Shown here piece after piece: positions 1 to 7,333 of a stretch of DNA of 47,817 bases (positions within the stretch are counted from its first letter, which is position 1; every line of letters begins with the position of its first letter). Position numbers and translations under genes: made by a program. Where the stretch lies: positions 1 through 47,817 of the forward strand of contig CAZCSK010000017.1 in NCBI GenBank assembly GCA_964501265.1, given 5' to 3'. A model generated the notes under the pieces. That model was not told where the DNA came from, did no database searches, and was given only the letters and a program-made list of their open reading frames with translations. Source of the DNA: CAZCSK01 sp964501265. Lineage in GTDB: Bacteria; Actinomycetota; CADDZG01; JAHWKV01.

Positions 1-201
1 GTGGAAGTCCTAAAACGCCCGACGCAGACGCAAGCCCAAGAGCACATCGACCGCTTCCGCACGATCCTTCTCTCCAGCCTAGAACGCGATCTGGACCCCG
101 AAACCGGCAACCTACTGACCTTCAGCGGGGGAGTCGATTCCTCCTCGCTCGTCTCTCTGGTTCGAGAAGCTGAGTTCCACTCCTCCAGATTGCTTGTTTG
201 A
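1..201 (+). pseudogene. 3'-truncated lasso-cyclase / asparagine-synthetase-like fragment (partial at window edge)
   Basis: The frame is open at base 1, so the 5' part probably lies outside the window and the first GTG is likely an internal Val codon. The fragment carries the PP-loop ATP-pyrophosphatase motif SGGVDSS (residues 42-48), which in AsnB and lasso cyclases binds ATP for adenylation. Its ~50 residues match residues ~208-256 of the complete protein at 2230-3996 closely. Similarity ends just after the PP-loop (SLVSLV) and a TGA follows at 199-201, so the last ~330 residues of the synthetase domain are missing. I infer a second cyclase copy that lost its 3' end by deletion or recombination. 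It cannot be active as it stands. Confidence 0.8.
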
Positions 202-248
202 TTTGACAACCATCTAGATCGGTAATGTGTTGTGGCGAATTTGTCGAA

Positions 249-785
249 CTAGGAACTGCCACGCCTTCCCGATCGTTGAAAGTATCTACTAATCTGGAAA
301 ACGTCAGCCCAACTCTTACGATGCCTCAGATAGATTGCTACGTTCCCGTACTCTATGCCTTCGAGATTCCGCGGTTGATCGTGCTGGATGTCTAAGTCTT
401 TACCCAGCTTGCTTGTCCAGGCCCCTGAAGGAAGCTGGCGAGCCATGTGCTGCGGTCGCCCTGATGAATCGCAGTAAATGGCTACCTTCTCATACAACTT
501 CTGGGGCCCTCCGTTTCTGCATCGGCGATAACCCAACAATTCGAACACCCTTATGTAACTTTCAAGCGAATAGTCTTTTGGAACAGAGGGAGGCCAATAG
601 TAGGGCCCGATTGTTACTGGTAATGGTTCCCACCACCGGGAGTCATCACTTGCAGCCCAGGCGATGCAGTTGTAGCTGACATCCTCAGGGCTGGTCTTTT
701 TGAACTGAGTACCAAGCAATCCCGGGAATAGAGCAGTCAACTCGTTGTCTGTTAATGGGAAAGGAATCCTTGCTCCCTTCCCCAT
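249..785 (-). CDS. DUF7689-like protein, third gene of a three-gene unit
   Basis: A 178-residue protein of unknown function. The core has the features I associate with the DUF7689 family: YNCIAWA near residue 36, then a Trp-rich stretch (RWWEP), PYYWPP, and later the motif ARQLPSGAWTSKLG with a following acidic-His segment. The Cys-Ile-Ala-Trp and His/Trp pattern hints at an enzyme-like fold, but no reaction is known to me. The start chosen is the ATG at 785, which overlaps the upstream gene's stop (752) by 34 bases; a longer frame reaches 872 but its extra residues do not look coding. The overlap suggests translational coupling with 752-1219 and 1219-1881. There is no signal peptide or membrane segment. 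Family assignment is from memory; function is open. Confidence 0.75.
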   Translation of the reverse strand: MGKGARIPFPLTDNELTALFPGLLGTQFKKTSPEDVSYNCIAWAASDDSRWWEPLPVTIGPYYWPPSVPKDYSLESYIRVFELLGYRRCRNGGPQKLYEKVAIYCDSSGRPQHMARQLPSGAWTSKLGKDLDIQHDQPRNLEGIEYGNVAIYLRHRKSWADVFQISRYFQRSGRRGSS

Positions 786-1219
786 TCCAACCAACTCTGA
801 GCCGCCTCCTGGATCGTAATAGAACCTCGACCAAGGTCTTCTCCCGTGATGGCATTGAGGGCCCAGAACCAATGATCGGTTTGCCGCTCCAAATCTTCAA
901 GGATGAAGGGTATGGCTTGACTTCCCATCCCAATGATTCGTTGGTATGCCGGATGAAGCACCATCCTCTCCAGAGAAGATTGGACTAACGTGGCATTACG
1001 CCATTCTTCCGCCAATTCAAGGAAGAGGTCGCGCAACTCATTCCAGCTGTGTATCTCTGCCCGATAGCTCTTTACTGCTACATTTCTCCAATGCTCGCTC
1101 GGGTCGTCCACTTTCCATGCGAAGGATTCATGAGGCTTGTCAAACCAATCCTCCTCCGATTCTTCCAAGTTCTCGTCCTCTACCTCCCAATCGGTGGAAT
1201 CTACGAATCGAGTAGACAT
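752..1219 (-). CDS. Conserved hypothetical protein, middle gene of the DUF7689 unit
   Basis: A 155-residue protein with an acidic N-terminal third (Glu/Asp-rich to about residue 45) and a helical C-terminal part with the stretch ALNAITGEDLG and a terminal segment SWLEWGREQG. I recall the block HPAYQRIIGMG followed by AIPFIL as recurring in proteins found next to DUF7689 proteins, but I know no assigned function. The ATG at 1219 shares its A with the TAA stop of the upstream gene (TAATG), and its own stop lies inside the next gene. The three genes are therefore one transcriptional and translational unit. There are no membrane segments or obvious catalytic motifs. Confidence 0.75.
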   Translation of the reverse strand: MSTRFVDSTDWEVEDENLEESEEDWFDKPHESFAWKVDDPSEHWRNVAVKSYRAEIHSWNELRDLFLELAEEWRNATLVQSSLERMVLHPAYQRIIGMGSQAIPFILEDLERQTDHWFWALNAITGEDLGRGSITIQEAAQSWLEWGREQGFLSH

Positions 1220-1881
1220 TAGTCGGTCTCCAATTCAACCAATGGGATGCCAGACCCCTTCACAAATGTTTGGAGACTCTTCTCCTTTGTGATCGCACGA
1301 CTGACGGTTTCTTTTAAATCCTCAAGATCTTCCTTGCTTAAAGATACGAAGAAGGAACGATGTTCTCCGTCCTGGTGATATTCAATAGTGAGGGTGTGAA
1401 CGATGACTGCCGCCTGTGGCTGCTCGCTGACATCCGATGGAAAAATACTTCTTATGTCACTGACAATGCTGGCATCGTGGAAGATTCTCTCCGCGCCAGT
1501 TGCTATTTCAATTGCCCTGGAAAGAACGCGTAGTGCAGGAACTTCGAGCAGCGAGGTCATTCTACTTTGGAACATTGGTCTCTCTTGCTCATCGACATCT
1601 AGAGTTGACGATTCGGCAATCAGAGTTGCAGTGTGATCCGCCATCCAATCTCTCCGTGCCATCAGGCCTCGTGCACTGAGGATCGCTGAGGCGAACTGTC
1701 TAACTTGACTCGAATCCAAATCTGTGAGGACATCCTTGACGCAGCCTTCGAGAGACATGATCGAGAGAGCTGGTTCCATGTCTCTTAGTTTCTTCAATAG
1801 GCTCTCGTAATCCAGCTCAGCCATCTTTGCTAAGAGGGATAACGACTCTCCGTGACGTTTAGGAACGCTTATGGTTGCCAT
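1219..1881 (-). CDS. Conserved hypothetical protein, first gene of the DUF7689 unit
   Basis: A 220-residue soluble protein beginning MATISVPKRHGESL. It appears mostly helical in the first two thirds and ends in a beta-rich block with AAVIVHTLTIEY, a short FFVSL strand and an ED-rich helix. This resembles a widespread uncharacterised bacterial family that I recognise by pattern but cannot name. No nuclease, kinase or DNA-binding motif is visible. It heads a minus-strand unit with TAATG coupling to the next gene. A GCATTCGC inverted repeat lies 38-63 bases upstream of its start and could be an operator. An accessory role such as toxin-antitoxin or defence is a guess from the compact three-gene layout only. 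Confidence 0.75.
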   Translation of the reverse strand: MATISVPKRHGESLSLLAKMAELDYESLLKKLRDMEPALSIMSLEGCVKDVLTDLDSSQVRQFASAILSARGLMARRDWMADHTATLIAESSTLDVDEQERPMFQSRMTSLLEVPALRVLSRAIEIATGAERIFHDASIVSDIRSIFPSDVSEQPQAAVIVHTLTIEYHQDGEHRSFFVSLSKEDLEDLKETVSRAITKEKSLQTFVKGSGIPLVELETD

Positions 1882-1918
1882 CTAATGCCTCATACTCGGG
1901 TAAGCCGCCGATTATTAA

Positions 1919-1966
1919 GCATTCGCGCTCCCTTAGGCGAATGCTCCGACCGGGCGGCCCCGCCCG
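1919..1966. other. Two inverted repeats in the 348-bp gap 1882-2229
   Basis: The gap holds an 8-bp perfect inverted repeat, GCATTCGC (1919-1926) and GCGAATGC (1937-1944) with a 10-nt loop. Immediately after it is a GC-rich hairpin, CGGGCG (1951-1956) GCCC CGCCCG (1961-1966). Neither is followed by a T-run, so they are poor intrinsic terminators. Their position upstream of the minus-strand unit fits an operator. In the rest of the gap I see only tiny open frames, including a 21-codon one (ATG 2168, stop 2231-2233) that overlaps the TTG start of the next gene as TTGA. Confidence 0.4.
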
Positions 1967-2229
1967 CGTGTGACGTTAAGCTCTGGTCCTGCGAATGAGG
2001 GGCCTCGGTAATTCCATATTGAGCCATGCAATGAGGATAGCGATCACTACCGACAAAAATGCGCACTTCTCGGAATTTCGTGGGAATCCGCTAGATCGGA
2101 GGACTTTTAGGTCGGCCCATTAGACGGGGTTACGCAGCGAACAGCGCGCCGGTGCGAGAATGAGCAAATGACCATTCCCCTGGATGTTCGCCTGCCAGCC
2201 CCGCGAGCGGCTGCAGCAAGGCCCCCCGC

Positions 2230-3996
2230 TTGAGTCGGCCTCCTCTCGCCAACCTGTTTGCAGTTCACTACAAAGATCCAAAGATGCTCGCCGAGATCCA
2301 GGCGCGCCTTACGTACCACGGCGAATACGATCAAGTTTGGGGCCCGCAAGATCAGTGGGTCGCGGCCATCAAGTACCTTCCGCGCAGCGCCCCCGATCCG
2401 GCCCCCGTAAGAGCCGGGGGCCTAGCGTTCGCCGAGGGCCGCGACGCAGTCTTTAACGGTTCGGAAACCAACCTTCCTGACAAGGTAGCAAGCGTCGCCG
2501 ATCTAGCAGATCACCATCCCCACCGGCTCGATTCACTCCCAGGCGACTTTGGGTTCATCCGGTTCCGCCCCCATGGCCAAGCAACCATCGTGCGCTCGGC
2601 CGCCGGGCTCGTCCCTTTCTACATAAGGCACGATCAACAAAGAACCGCCATCGGAACCCAGCTCGGATCATTCGTCAAATACCTGCCCGACGAACCCATC
2701 CTTGACCGCCTGGTAAACGCAGCCTGGACCTCGGGCCACGGCTTCTTCCCCGACGGCAGAACTTTCCTGGAGGGGATCTCAATCCTCGATGCCGGCGCCT
2801 ACGCAACGGTGAGCCCCGACGGCGTAACCAAAGGCAACTACTGGAACCCGCGCGTGGAAACCCTGGAGCGCCCGACGGAGGCAGTCGCCCAAGAGCACAT
2901 CGAGCGCTTCCGGACAATCCTTCTCTCCAACCTCGACCGCGACCTGGACCCCGAAACCGGAAACCTGCTAACCCTAAGCGGCGGCGTCGACTCCTCAGCG
3001 CTCGCCGCCCTTGCCGGAAAAAATCACAAGGTCTGGACGTGGAGCCTGGTGCCACCGGAAGGGCCGATCCTTGAACGAGAACTGTCCTACATCAATCCAC
3101 TCATCAAAGAGTTCGGCGTCGAGCGAACGTGGTTCGCCGACTCCGGACGGCGGACAGTGTTCGAACTTCTCGAAGCGGCGCCCGAAGTGGTATGTCATGT
3201 GATTCATCCCGCACTATGTTCGCTGCCGAAGATCAAGGCCGAGGCGGACGTTCGTGTTTTGTTTGGTGGTGAGTTTGCGGACGAAGTTTGCGGATCGAAA
3301 TTTACGATCCCAGACTGGGCAGTGGAGACCTCACTCCCTCAACTCCTGCTCAGTCTTAACAAGTTGCCGTTCGGCCAGCGCGACATCTTGCGATGGGTGA
3401 AGCACCGCTGGCTGAGGTTGATTCGACGGCCGATGTTGCCTTTCGCTTCGGAGCTGCCCGAATTCATCGCTCACGATCTACGTGACGAGCACCAAGAATG
3501 GTTCTCGCGCAATCGACGGCAGGCAGTCGACGACAGGTTCTCACGCAACTACATCCAGCTGTGTCTTCGAAATGCCGGATGGGTGGTCATGAACTGGGAG
3601 GCGACATCGGCACTCGGCGTACGAAGGGTTTTGCCTTTCCTGAGCCGGGAGATCCTCGAACTTGCTTTTGCACTGCATCCAGCCGAGCTTCTTGGTCCGG
3701 GGCCGAAAAGGCTGCTCCGGACATCGGTACGAGAACTCGTACCCGATCGGAACCTGGAAAGGCCGGACAAGGGACAATTCGGTCTCGCCCAGCCCGTACC
3801 TCTCCCGGTACGGGAAGTGCCCGAGGGGCTCGACGGAATAGTGTCCGGCGCCTGGAATCCTTATAGGGCTGCACATCACCACGAAATAATGAGGCTCGGA
3901 CAGCTGAGAAAATTTCTTGACTCGCTGGCTCGTCATCGTGCCTTTTGGGCCCGTCCCGCTTTGTCCGAATTGTCCATTCGGACAATTCGTGGGTAA
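2230..3996 (+). CDS. Lasso-peptide cyclase-like asparagine synthetase homologue (C protein)
   Basis: A 588-residue two-domain protein: an N-terminal class II glutamine-amidotransferase-like domain (residues ~1-200) and a C-terminal asparagine-synthetase domain with PP-loop SGGVDSS at residues 250-256. In lasso pathways the C protein adenylates the side chain of a core Asp/Glu and closes a macrolactam with the core's first residue. Glutaminases of the AsnB family use Cys2; here residue 2 is Ser, so ammonia supply from glutamine is unlikely and a cyclase role is favoured. TTG at 2230 is the only start in the frame after the stop at 2161. The gene lies 133 bp upstream of a lasso-type precursor and is followed by a nucleotidyltransferase. 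The 1-201 fragment is a broken paralogue. A genuine asparagine synthetase remains possible but less likely. Confidence 0.8.
   Translation: MSRPPLANLFAVHYKDPKMLAEIQARLTYHGEYDQVWGPQDQWVAAIKYLPRSAPDPAPVRAGGLAFAEGRDAVFNGSETNLPDKVASVADLADHHPHRLDSLPGDFGFIRFRPHGQATIVRSAAGLVPFYIRHDQQRTAIGTQLGSFVKYLPDEPILDRLVNAAWTSGHGFFPDGRTFLEGISILDAGAYATVSPDGVTKGNYWNPRVETLERPTEAVAQEHIERFRTILLSNLDRDLDPETGNLLTLSGGVDSSALAALAGKNHKVWTWSLVPPEGPILERELSYINPLIKEFGVERTWFADSGRRTVFELLEAAPEVVCHVIHPALCSLPKIKAEADVRVLFGGEFADEVCGSKFTIPDWAVETSLPQLLLSLNKLPFGQRDILRWVKHRWLRLIRRPMLPFASELPEFIAHDLRDEHQEWFSRNRRQAVDDRFSRNYIQLCLRNAGWVVMNWEATSALGVRRVLPFLSREILELAFALHPAELLGPGPKRLLRTSVRELVPDRNLERPDKGQFGLAQPVPLPVREVPEGLDGIVSGAWNPYRAAHHHEIMRLGQLRKFLDSLARHRAFWARPALSELSIRTIRG
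3961..3985 (+). repeat. Perfect 10-bp hairpin overlapping the end of the cyclase gene
   Basis: TTGTCCGAAT (3961-3970), loop TGTCC, ATTCGGACAA (3976-3985). It sits in the last codons of the cyclase gene, just before its stop, and upstream of the precursor gene. No T-tract follows, so it is not a standard terminator. It could stabilise the upstream mRNA or separate expression of the cyclase from the precursor. Confidence 0.55.
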
Positions 3997-4020
3997 TTCT
4001 CCGCAAAACTAACGCCTATA

Positions 4021-4070
4021 ATCAGTAGTATTCCGTAGTGGAGGAATCAGTAGTATTCCGAAGTGGAGGA
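4021..4070 (+). repeat. 25-bp tandem direct repeat (two copies, one mismatch)
   Basis: Copy 1 is 4021-4045 and copy 2 is 4046-4070; they differ only at unit position 16 (T versus A). Each unit begins ATCAGTAGTATTCCG and ends GTGGAGGA, so each carries a purine-rich Shine-Dalgarno-like sequence. The 25-bp unit is not a multiple of three and has no start codon in the precursor frame, so it is more likely untranslated leader or regulator-binding DNA than coding. Confidence 0.75.
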
Positions 4071-4129
4071 AACTTATCGCAGACGCACAAAGTGCGACGT
4101 CCCGCATCAATAAACAGGCTCATCGTCCG

Positions 4130-4240
4130 GTGAAGGAAGAGTATGAGGCGCCTCTACTCAAGCGGGTTGGCACCTTGGAGGAAGTAACAATGGGAAGTAC
4201 AGGTAACTCCCCGAACGACCCTCTTACTGTCAGCATCTAA
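4130..4240 (+). CDS. Lasso-RiPP-type precursor peptide (36 residues)
   Basis: A very short gene with the lasso leader signature: Y5, P8, L10, G14 and T20, spaced as YxxPxLxxxGxxxxxT, which is what the B1 recognition element binds in characterised systems. Leader processing normally occurs one residue after the conserved Thr, here after Met21, giving a 15-residue core GSTGNSPNDPLTVSI. This core begins with Gly and has Asp at position 9, which fits a Gly1-Asp9 isopeptide ring with a six-residue tail PLTVSI. GTG at 4130 is the best start (no in-frame ATG; leader MKEEYEAP...). The ribosome-binding site is weak, and the stronger purine runs lie in the tandem repeat further upstream. It sits between the cyclase gene and a nucleotidyltransferase. 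The predicted ring is inference; the leader pattern is directly visible. Confidence 0.75.
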   Translation: MKEEYEAPLLKRVGTLEEVTMGSTGNSPNDPLTVSI

Positions 4241-4283
4241 TGGACGTTTGGTTTCGTAAGTCTAGGATTTTAATCAACTGAAC

Positions 4284-5228
4284 TTGACGCTTCAACCTCA
4301 GTCACAAGCCAGGGCCGAGGTTCTAACGAACCTCGTTCTCGAGCGGGAGCTGAGGGTGATTCACGAAGCGCTTTTCGGACGAGGCATTGAATGTGTGGTG
4401 CTGAAAGGGGCGCCACTTGCGCGATGCCTCTACGGCACTCTCCCACGACGGAGCATGCTCGACAACGACGTCATGGTCCGCAAGCATGAGGTAACTCGAG
4501 CAGCCGAAGCTCTCTCCCAAATTGGTTACCGGCCCTTCCCGTTTCGAAGAATCGAGTCTGACCTAAAAATCGACTTCCAATTTCCTATGACTCGCAAGAC
4601 CCCACATGGGCAACCCGTAACAGTGGACCTTCACTGGAACGCGTTCCCACCCACCATGTTTCCCGTGGACGAAGAACTCTTGTGGCGACGAGTCGAACAG
4701 CTTGATGTCGAAGGTACGGAAATCAAAGTTTTCGACAAACCAATGACGCTGGTCCATCTCGCCTCGCATTTCGTGCAGCACCGGCTAGCCAGCCCGCGAA
4801 TCCTGGAAGACCTAGCCGCGGGATGGAATCTTTGGCATCAAGACATTGACGAAGAAGATCTGCTCGGCCTGGCCCGTCAGACCGGCGTCATTCATGCTCT
4901 CGATTTCATCTTGGGTGCGGCAGCGGAACTCGGCATGCTCGACGCACCACCACCGCTTATCGGGTCCGCTAAGGCCGCGAGGCTAGTGCGTTTGCTCTCC
5001 GCAAGACGGCTCCTTGAAAAGCCTTCTTATCCGAGCTATTACCGCGCCGCGTTGTCCCTTCTACTAATCGACCCGCGCCGCATACCTGGTTGGGTCCGCC
5101 TCGAGGTCTTCCCTCCGTTGGACAGAATGGCGGCCATATACGAGCAGCCAATTACCCCGCGCCTCTACCTTCGATACATCGGAAGACCCTTCCGGCCCCT
5201 GTCGCGCGGCAGATTTCAGGACCGCTGA
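4284..5228 (+). CDS. Nucleotidyltransferase-fold protein (PF14907-type)
   Basis: A 314-residue protein of the uncharacterised nucleotidyltransferase family often found in lasso-peptide and exopolysaccharide loci. Visible family features are the N-terminal LKGAPLA block (residues 40-46) and the metal-binding acidic pair D60-x-D62 in LDNDVMV, followed by a VDLHWN segment that is typical of the family. The C-terminal half is helical. The start is TTG at 4284, 43 bp after the precursor stop, so co-transcription with the RiPP genes is likely. In other lasso clusters such enzymes are suggested to modify the peptide, but substrate and reaction are not established here. Confidence 0.8.
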   Translation: MTLQPQSQARAEVLTNLVLERELRVIHEALFGRGIECVVLKGAPLARCLYGTLPRRSMLDNDVMVRKHEVTRAAEALSQIGYRPFPFRRIESDLKIDFQFPMTRKTPHGQPVTVDLHWNAFPPTMFPVDEELLWRRVEQLDVEGTEIKVFDKPMTLVHLASHFVQHRLASPRILEDLAAGWNLWHQDIDEEDLLGLARQTGVIHALDFILGAAAELGMLDAPPPLIGSAKAARLVRLLSARRLLEKPSYPSYYRAALSLLLIDPRRIPGWVRLEVFPPLDRMAAIYEQPITPRLYLRYIGRPFRPLSRGRFQDR

Positions 5229-5280
5229 ACCAAGGTGTTGCCTACTTCCGTCTAAGAAATCCTCCTGGACAGTAGCTCAC

Positions 5281-5985
5281 TCAAAGCCTTTCGTATTCCC
5301 GATCCACCTCGAACTCCGGATGAGTACCGAGGAAGTCGGAAACGGCCTCCAACGGATTGTCCTCCACCCAGGTTGGCGACGCGTTTGGAGCGTCTGCGAC
5401 TAGCGGCATAACCTCGTCGAATACCACCATGTAGCTCCCCGACGTTACGAGCGGTGCATACAGCTCAAGTTCTGCCCGGACGTGGTCCCTTGTATGGTTC
5501 GAGTCGAGGTTCACCATGACCGAATCGTTAGAGCCGACCAACGATCGGACTTGACCGACCACTGCGTCGTCGGTCGAACTGCCCTCGATCATCGTGATCC
5601 TGTTGCTCATGGGGTGGCTCTGGATGGCAAGGCGGTTGTATTTCCGAATCTCTATGTCGACTCCGATTACGCGTCCTTTCCCGAGCAGTTCGAGGATGGA
5701 CGCGTAGAGGACGAGGCCGCCTCCGTGAGCGACGCCAGTCTCGACGATCACGTCCGGACGAACCTTCCAGACCAGTTCTTGCATCATCACGATGTCTTCG
5801 GGAAGCTGGATGATCGGAAGCCCGAGCCATGTGACCTCGTAGGAAAGCTTCCGCTGCCATCCCGACCGGGTCCAAAGGTTCGAAAGAACTTGGAAACCCT
5901 CCTCCGTGTAAGCGTCCAGTTCTTTCTCACCATCGGGGGTCAGGATTTTGAACATTCGGTCGATGCCGCGAGTGCCGTCGCTCAT
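5281..5985 (-). CDS. CmcI-type cephalosporin-hydroxylase family protein / SAM methyltransferase fold
   Basis: A 234-residue protein of the CmcI family, which despite its name is built on a Rossmann SAM-methyltransferase fold and occurs widely in sugar and antibiotic loci. The glycine-rich cofactor loop is ETGVAHGGG (residues 82-90), followed by an acidic residue in IGVDIEI (strand 2), and a DSNHTRDHV block (161-169) that is conserved in the family and probably supports metal or substrate binding. The ATG at 5985 was chosen because it falls 4 bases after the stop of the epimerase gene; the longer frame to 6120 overlaps that gene. It is the last gene of a four-gene minus-strand sugar-modification operon, so O-methylation of a sugar or sugar nucleotide is plausible. 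Confidence 0.85.
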   Translation of the reverse strand: MSDGTRGIDRMFKILTPDGEKELDAYTEEGFQVLSNLWTRSGWQRKLSYEVTWLGLPIIQLPEDIVMMQELVWKVRPDVIVETGVAHGGGLVLYASILELLGKGRVIGVDIEIRKYNRLAIQSHPMSNRITMIEGSSTDDAVVGQVRSLVGSNDSVMVNLDSNHTRDHVRAELELYAPLVTSGSYMVVFDEVMPLVADAPNASPTWVEDNPLEAVSDFLGTHPEFEVDREYERL

Positions 5986-5989
5986 AAGT

Positions 5990-6880
5990 TCAAACCCTTT
6001 CCACCATGCGCCGGCTCCACCACGCGACTGTGTCCTTGATCCCGTCGTCCAGCGAGATGGAAGGCCCCCAACCGATCGCATGGAGTGCCGCAGGATCGCC
6101 AACCGCGGAGAAGATCTCATTCTTGTCGTAGGGCCGATGCCCGAGCTTGATCAGATCCGGCCTGCCGGTCTCACGACCGATGGCCTCGAACAACTGTCGT
6201 AGGGTGACTGCCTTGCCGGTCGCCACGTCGACAGTTCCCGTCAAAGAGCCCTCCGCAAGCATGCAGATTCCACGGGCCACGTCTGCGACATGGAGGTAAT
6301 CCCGCTTCTGTTCTCCGGCAGTCACTTCGATCTCAGTGCCTTGGAGAAGCGATCTAATCACGGCAGGAATCACCCGCCGGTCGTTCTCCCACGGCCCATA
6401 CAGATAGAAGATGTGCGCGCAGAGGGCGGAGACTCCCGAAGCGTCTAGGCCCTCAACAATGGCGTGAAGCGCCCGCTTGGCCGCTGCATAGATGCTCGGC
6501 TGGGCATCCGGCAGGCCCTCAAGGCAGGTTCCCGCCACTACGACTCGCCGGCAGCCGGCTTCAACCAGCGACTTCAGGAGCAAACAGCTCAAGGCTAACG
6601 ACTCGAGGTTCTTGCCCGCGTCGTGCAGATACTTGGACGGCTCTGCGTACCAAGCCAGATGGATGGTCACCTCCGGTGCGAGGGTGCCCACTGCCCTTTT
6701 GACGGCCGTCAAATCTGATAGATCCGCGGCCACAACCGAAATGCGATCTAGAAGGTCCTCGATAGGTTTCGTTGGCGATGAAGGGCGTATCAACGCGTGG
6801 ACCTCGTGTCCCCGCTCGACGAGAGCCCTCGTCACATGGCTGCCGATGAATCCGGCCGCTCCGGTTACCAGGACCCGCAT
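5990..6880 (-). CDS. NAD-dependent epimerase/dehydratase (extended SDR)
   Basis: A 296-residue extended short-chain dehydrogenase. The NAD-binding loop is GAAGFIG (residues 7-13) after a first beta strand, and the catalytic pair is Y131-xxx-K135 in IYAAAKRAL. The C-terminal sugar-nucleotide-binding part includes RDYLHVADVA, typical of the family. Its start overlaps the stop of the upstream cupin gene (TGATG), and the CmcI-like gene follows 4 bases after its stop. It most likely makes or reduces a 4-keto-sugar nucleotide for a modified deoxysugar in the surface glycan; the exact sugar cannot be read from sequence. Confidence 0.88.
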   Translation of the reverse strand: MRVLVTGAAGFIGSHVTRALVERGHEVHALIRPSSPTKPIEDLLDRISVVAADLSDLTAVKRAVGTLAPEVTIHLAWYAEPSKYLHDAGKNLESLALSCLLLKSLVEAGCRRVVVAGTCLEGLPDAQPSIYAAAKRALHAIVEGLDASGVSALCAHIFYLYGPWENDRRVIPAVIRSLLQGTEIEVTAGEQKRDYLHVADVARGICMLAEGSLTGTVDVATGKAVTLRQLFEAIGRETGRPDLIKLGHRPYDKNEIFSAVGDPAALHAIGWGPSISLDDGIKDTVAWWSRRMVERV

Positions 6881-7329
6881 CAGTGGTGCTTAACTTCCCA
6901 GTTGTACGGAATGCGGTCGTCGAACGGATCCATCCGCTCGGACTGAGAGGAGTCGTGGGCGATGGTGGCACAGTTCGCGACGATCGCCGGCTCGTTCCCC
7001 ATCCCTTTAAATCCGTTCCACACCTCAACCGGTATCTGCACAAGGCAATAGTTATCAGGGCCAAGGAACAACTCCATCAACTCACCACGAGTTGGGGAGC
7101 CCTCTCGGCCGTCGTAGATCACCAGCTTGATACGCCCGTGGACGCACGCGTAGTTGAGCGTCATCCGATGATGCAGGTGCCACCCTTTGACCACACCGGG
7201 GTAGACGGTCGAGAAGTAGATCTCTCCGAACTCGATGAAATGGGGGTCCGTCGAGCGCAGCATGTGCATCACAGTCCCGCGCTCGTCGGGGATTCGCTGG
7301 AGCGGAACGACCTTGACGCCTTCGATCAT
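6880..7329 (-). CDS. RmlC-like cupin (dTDP-4-dehydrorhamnose 3,5-epimerase family)
   Basis: A 149-residue single-domain cupin, slightly shorter than classical RmlC (about 180-200). It begins MIEGVKVVPLQRIPDERG, a typical N-terminus for this family, and has GWHLHH (49-54) at the active-site strand where RmlC has its catalytic His, then IKLVIYDGREGSPT and the substrate-cavity segment VEVWNGFKG. It probably epimerises or isomerises a 4-keto-6-deoxy-sugar nucleotide. The ATG at 7329 was chosen because it lies 4 bases after the stop of the methyltransferase remnant, and its stop overlaps the next start as TGATG. The longer frame up to 7527 merely reads through that remnant out of frame. Confidence 0.85.
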   Translation of the reverse strand: MIEGVKVVPLQRIPDERGTVMHMLRSTDPHFIEFGEIYFSTVYPGVVKGWHLHHRMTLNYACVHGRIKLVIYDGREGSPTRGELMELFLGPDNYCLVQIPVEVWNGFKGMGNEPAIVANCATIAHDSSQSERMDPFDDRIPYNWEVKHH

Positions 7330-7333
7330 CCGG

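Noticed and set aside
4021..4070. CRISPR-like repeat
   Set aside because: Only two directly abutting copies with no spacers and no cas genes in the window.
5229..5280. Terminator between the convergent nucleotidyltransferase and CmcI-like genes
   Set aside because: No stem-loop with a T-run is visible in the 52-bp gap.
5482..6039. 185-codon plus-strand frame over the CmcI-like gene
   Set aside because: Antisense to a clearly conserved enzyme; no family signature.
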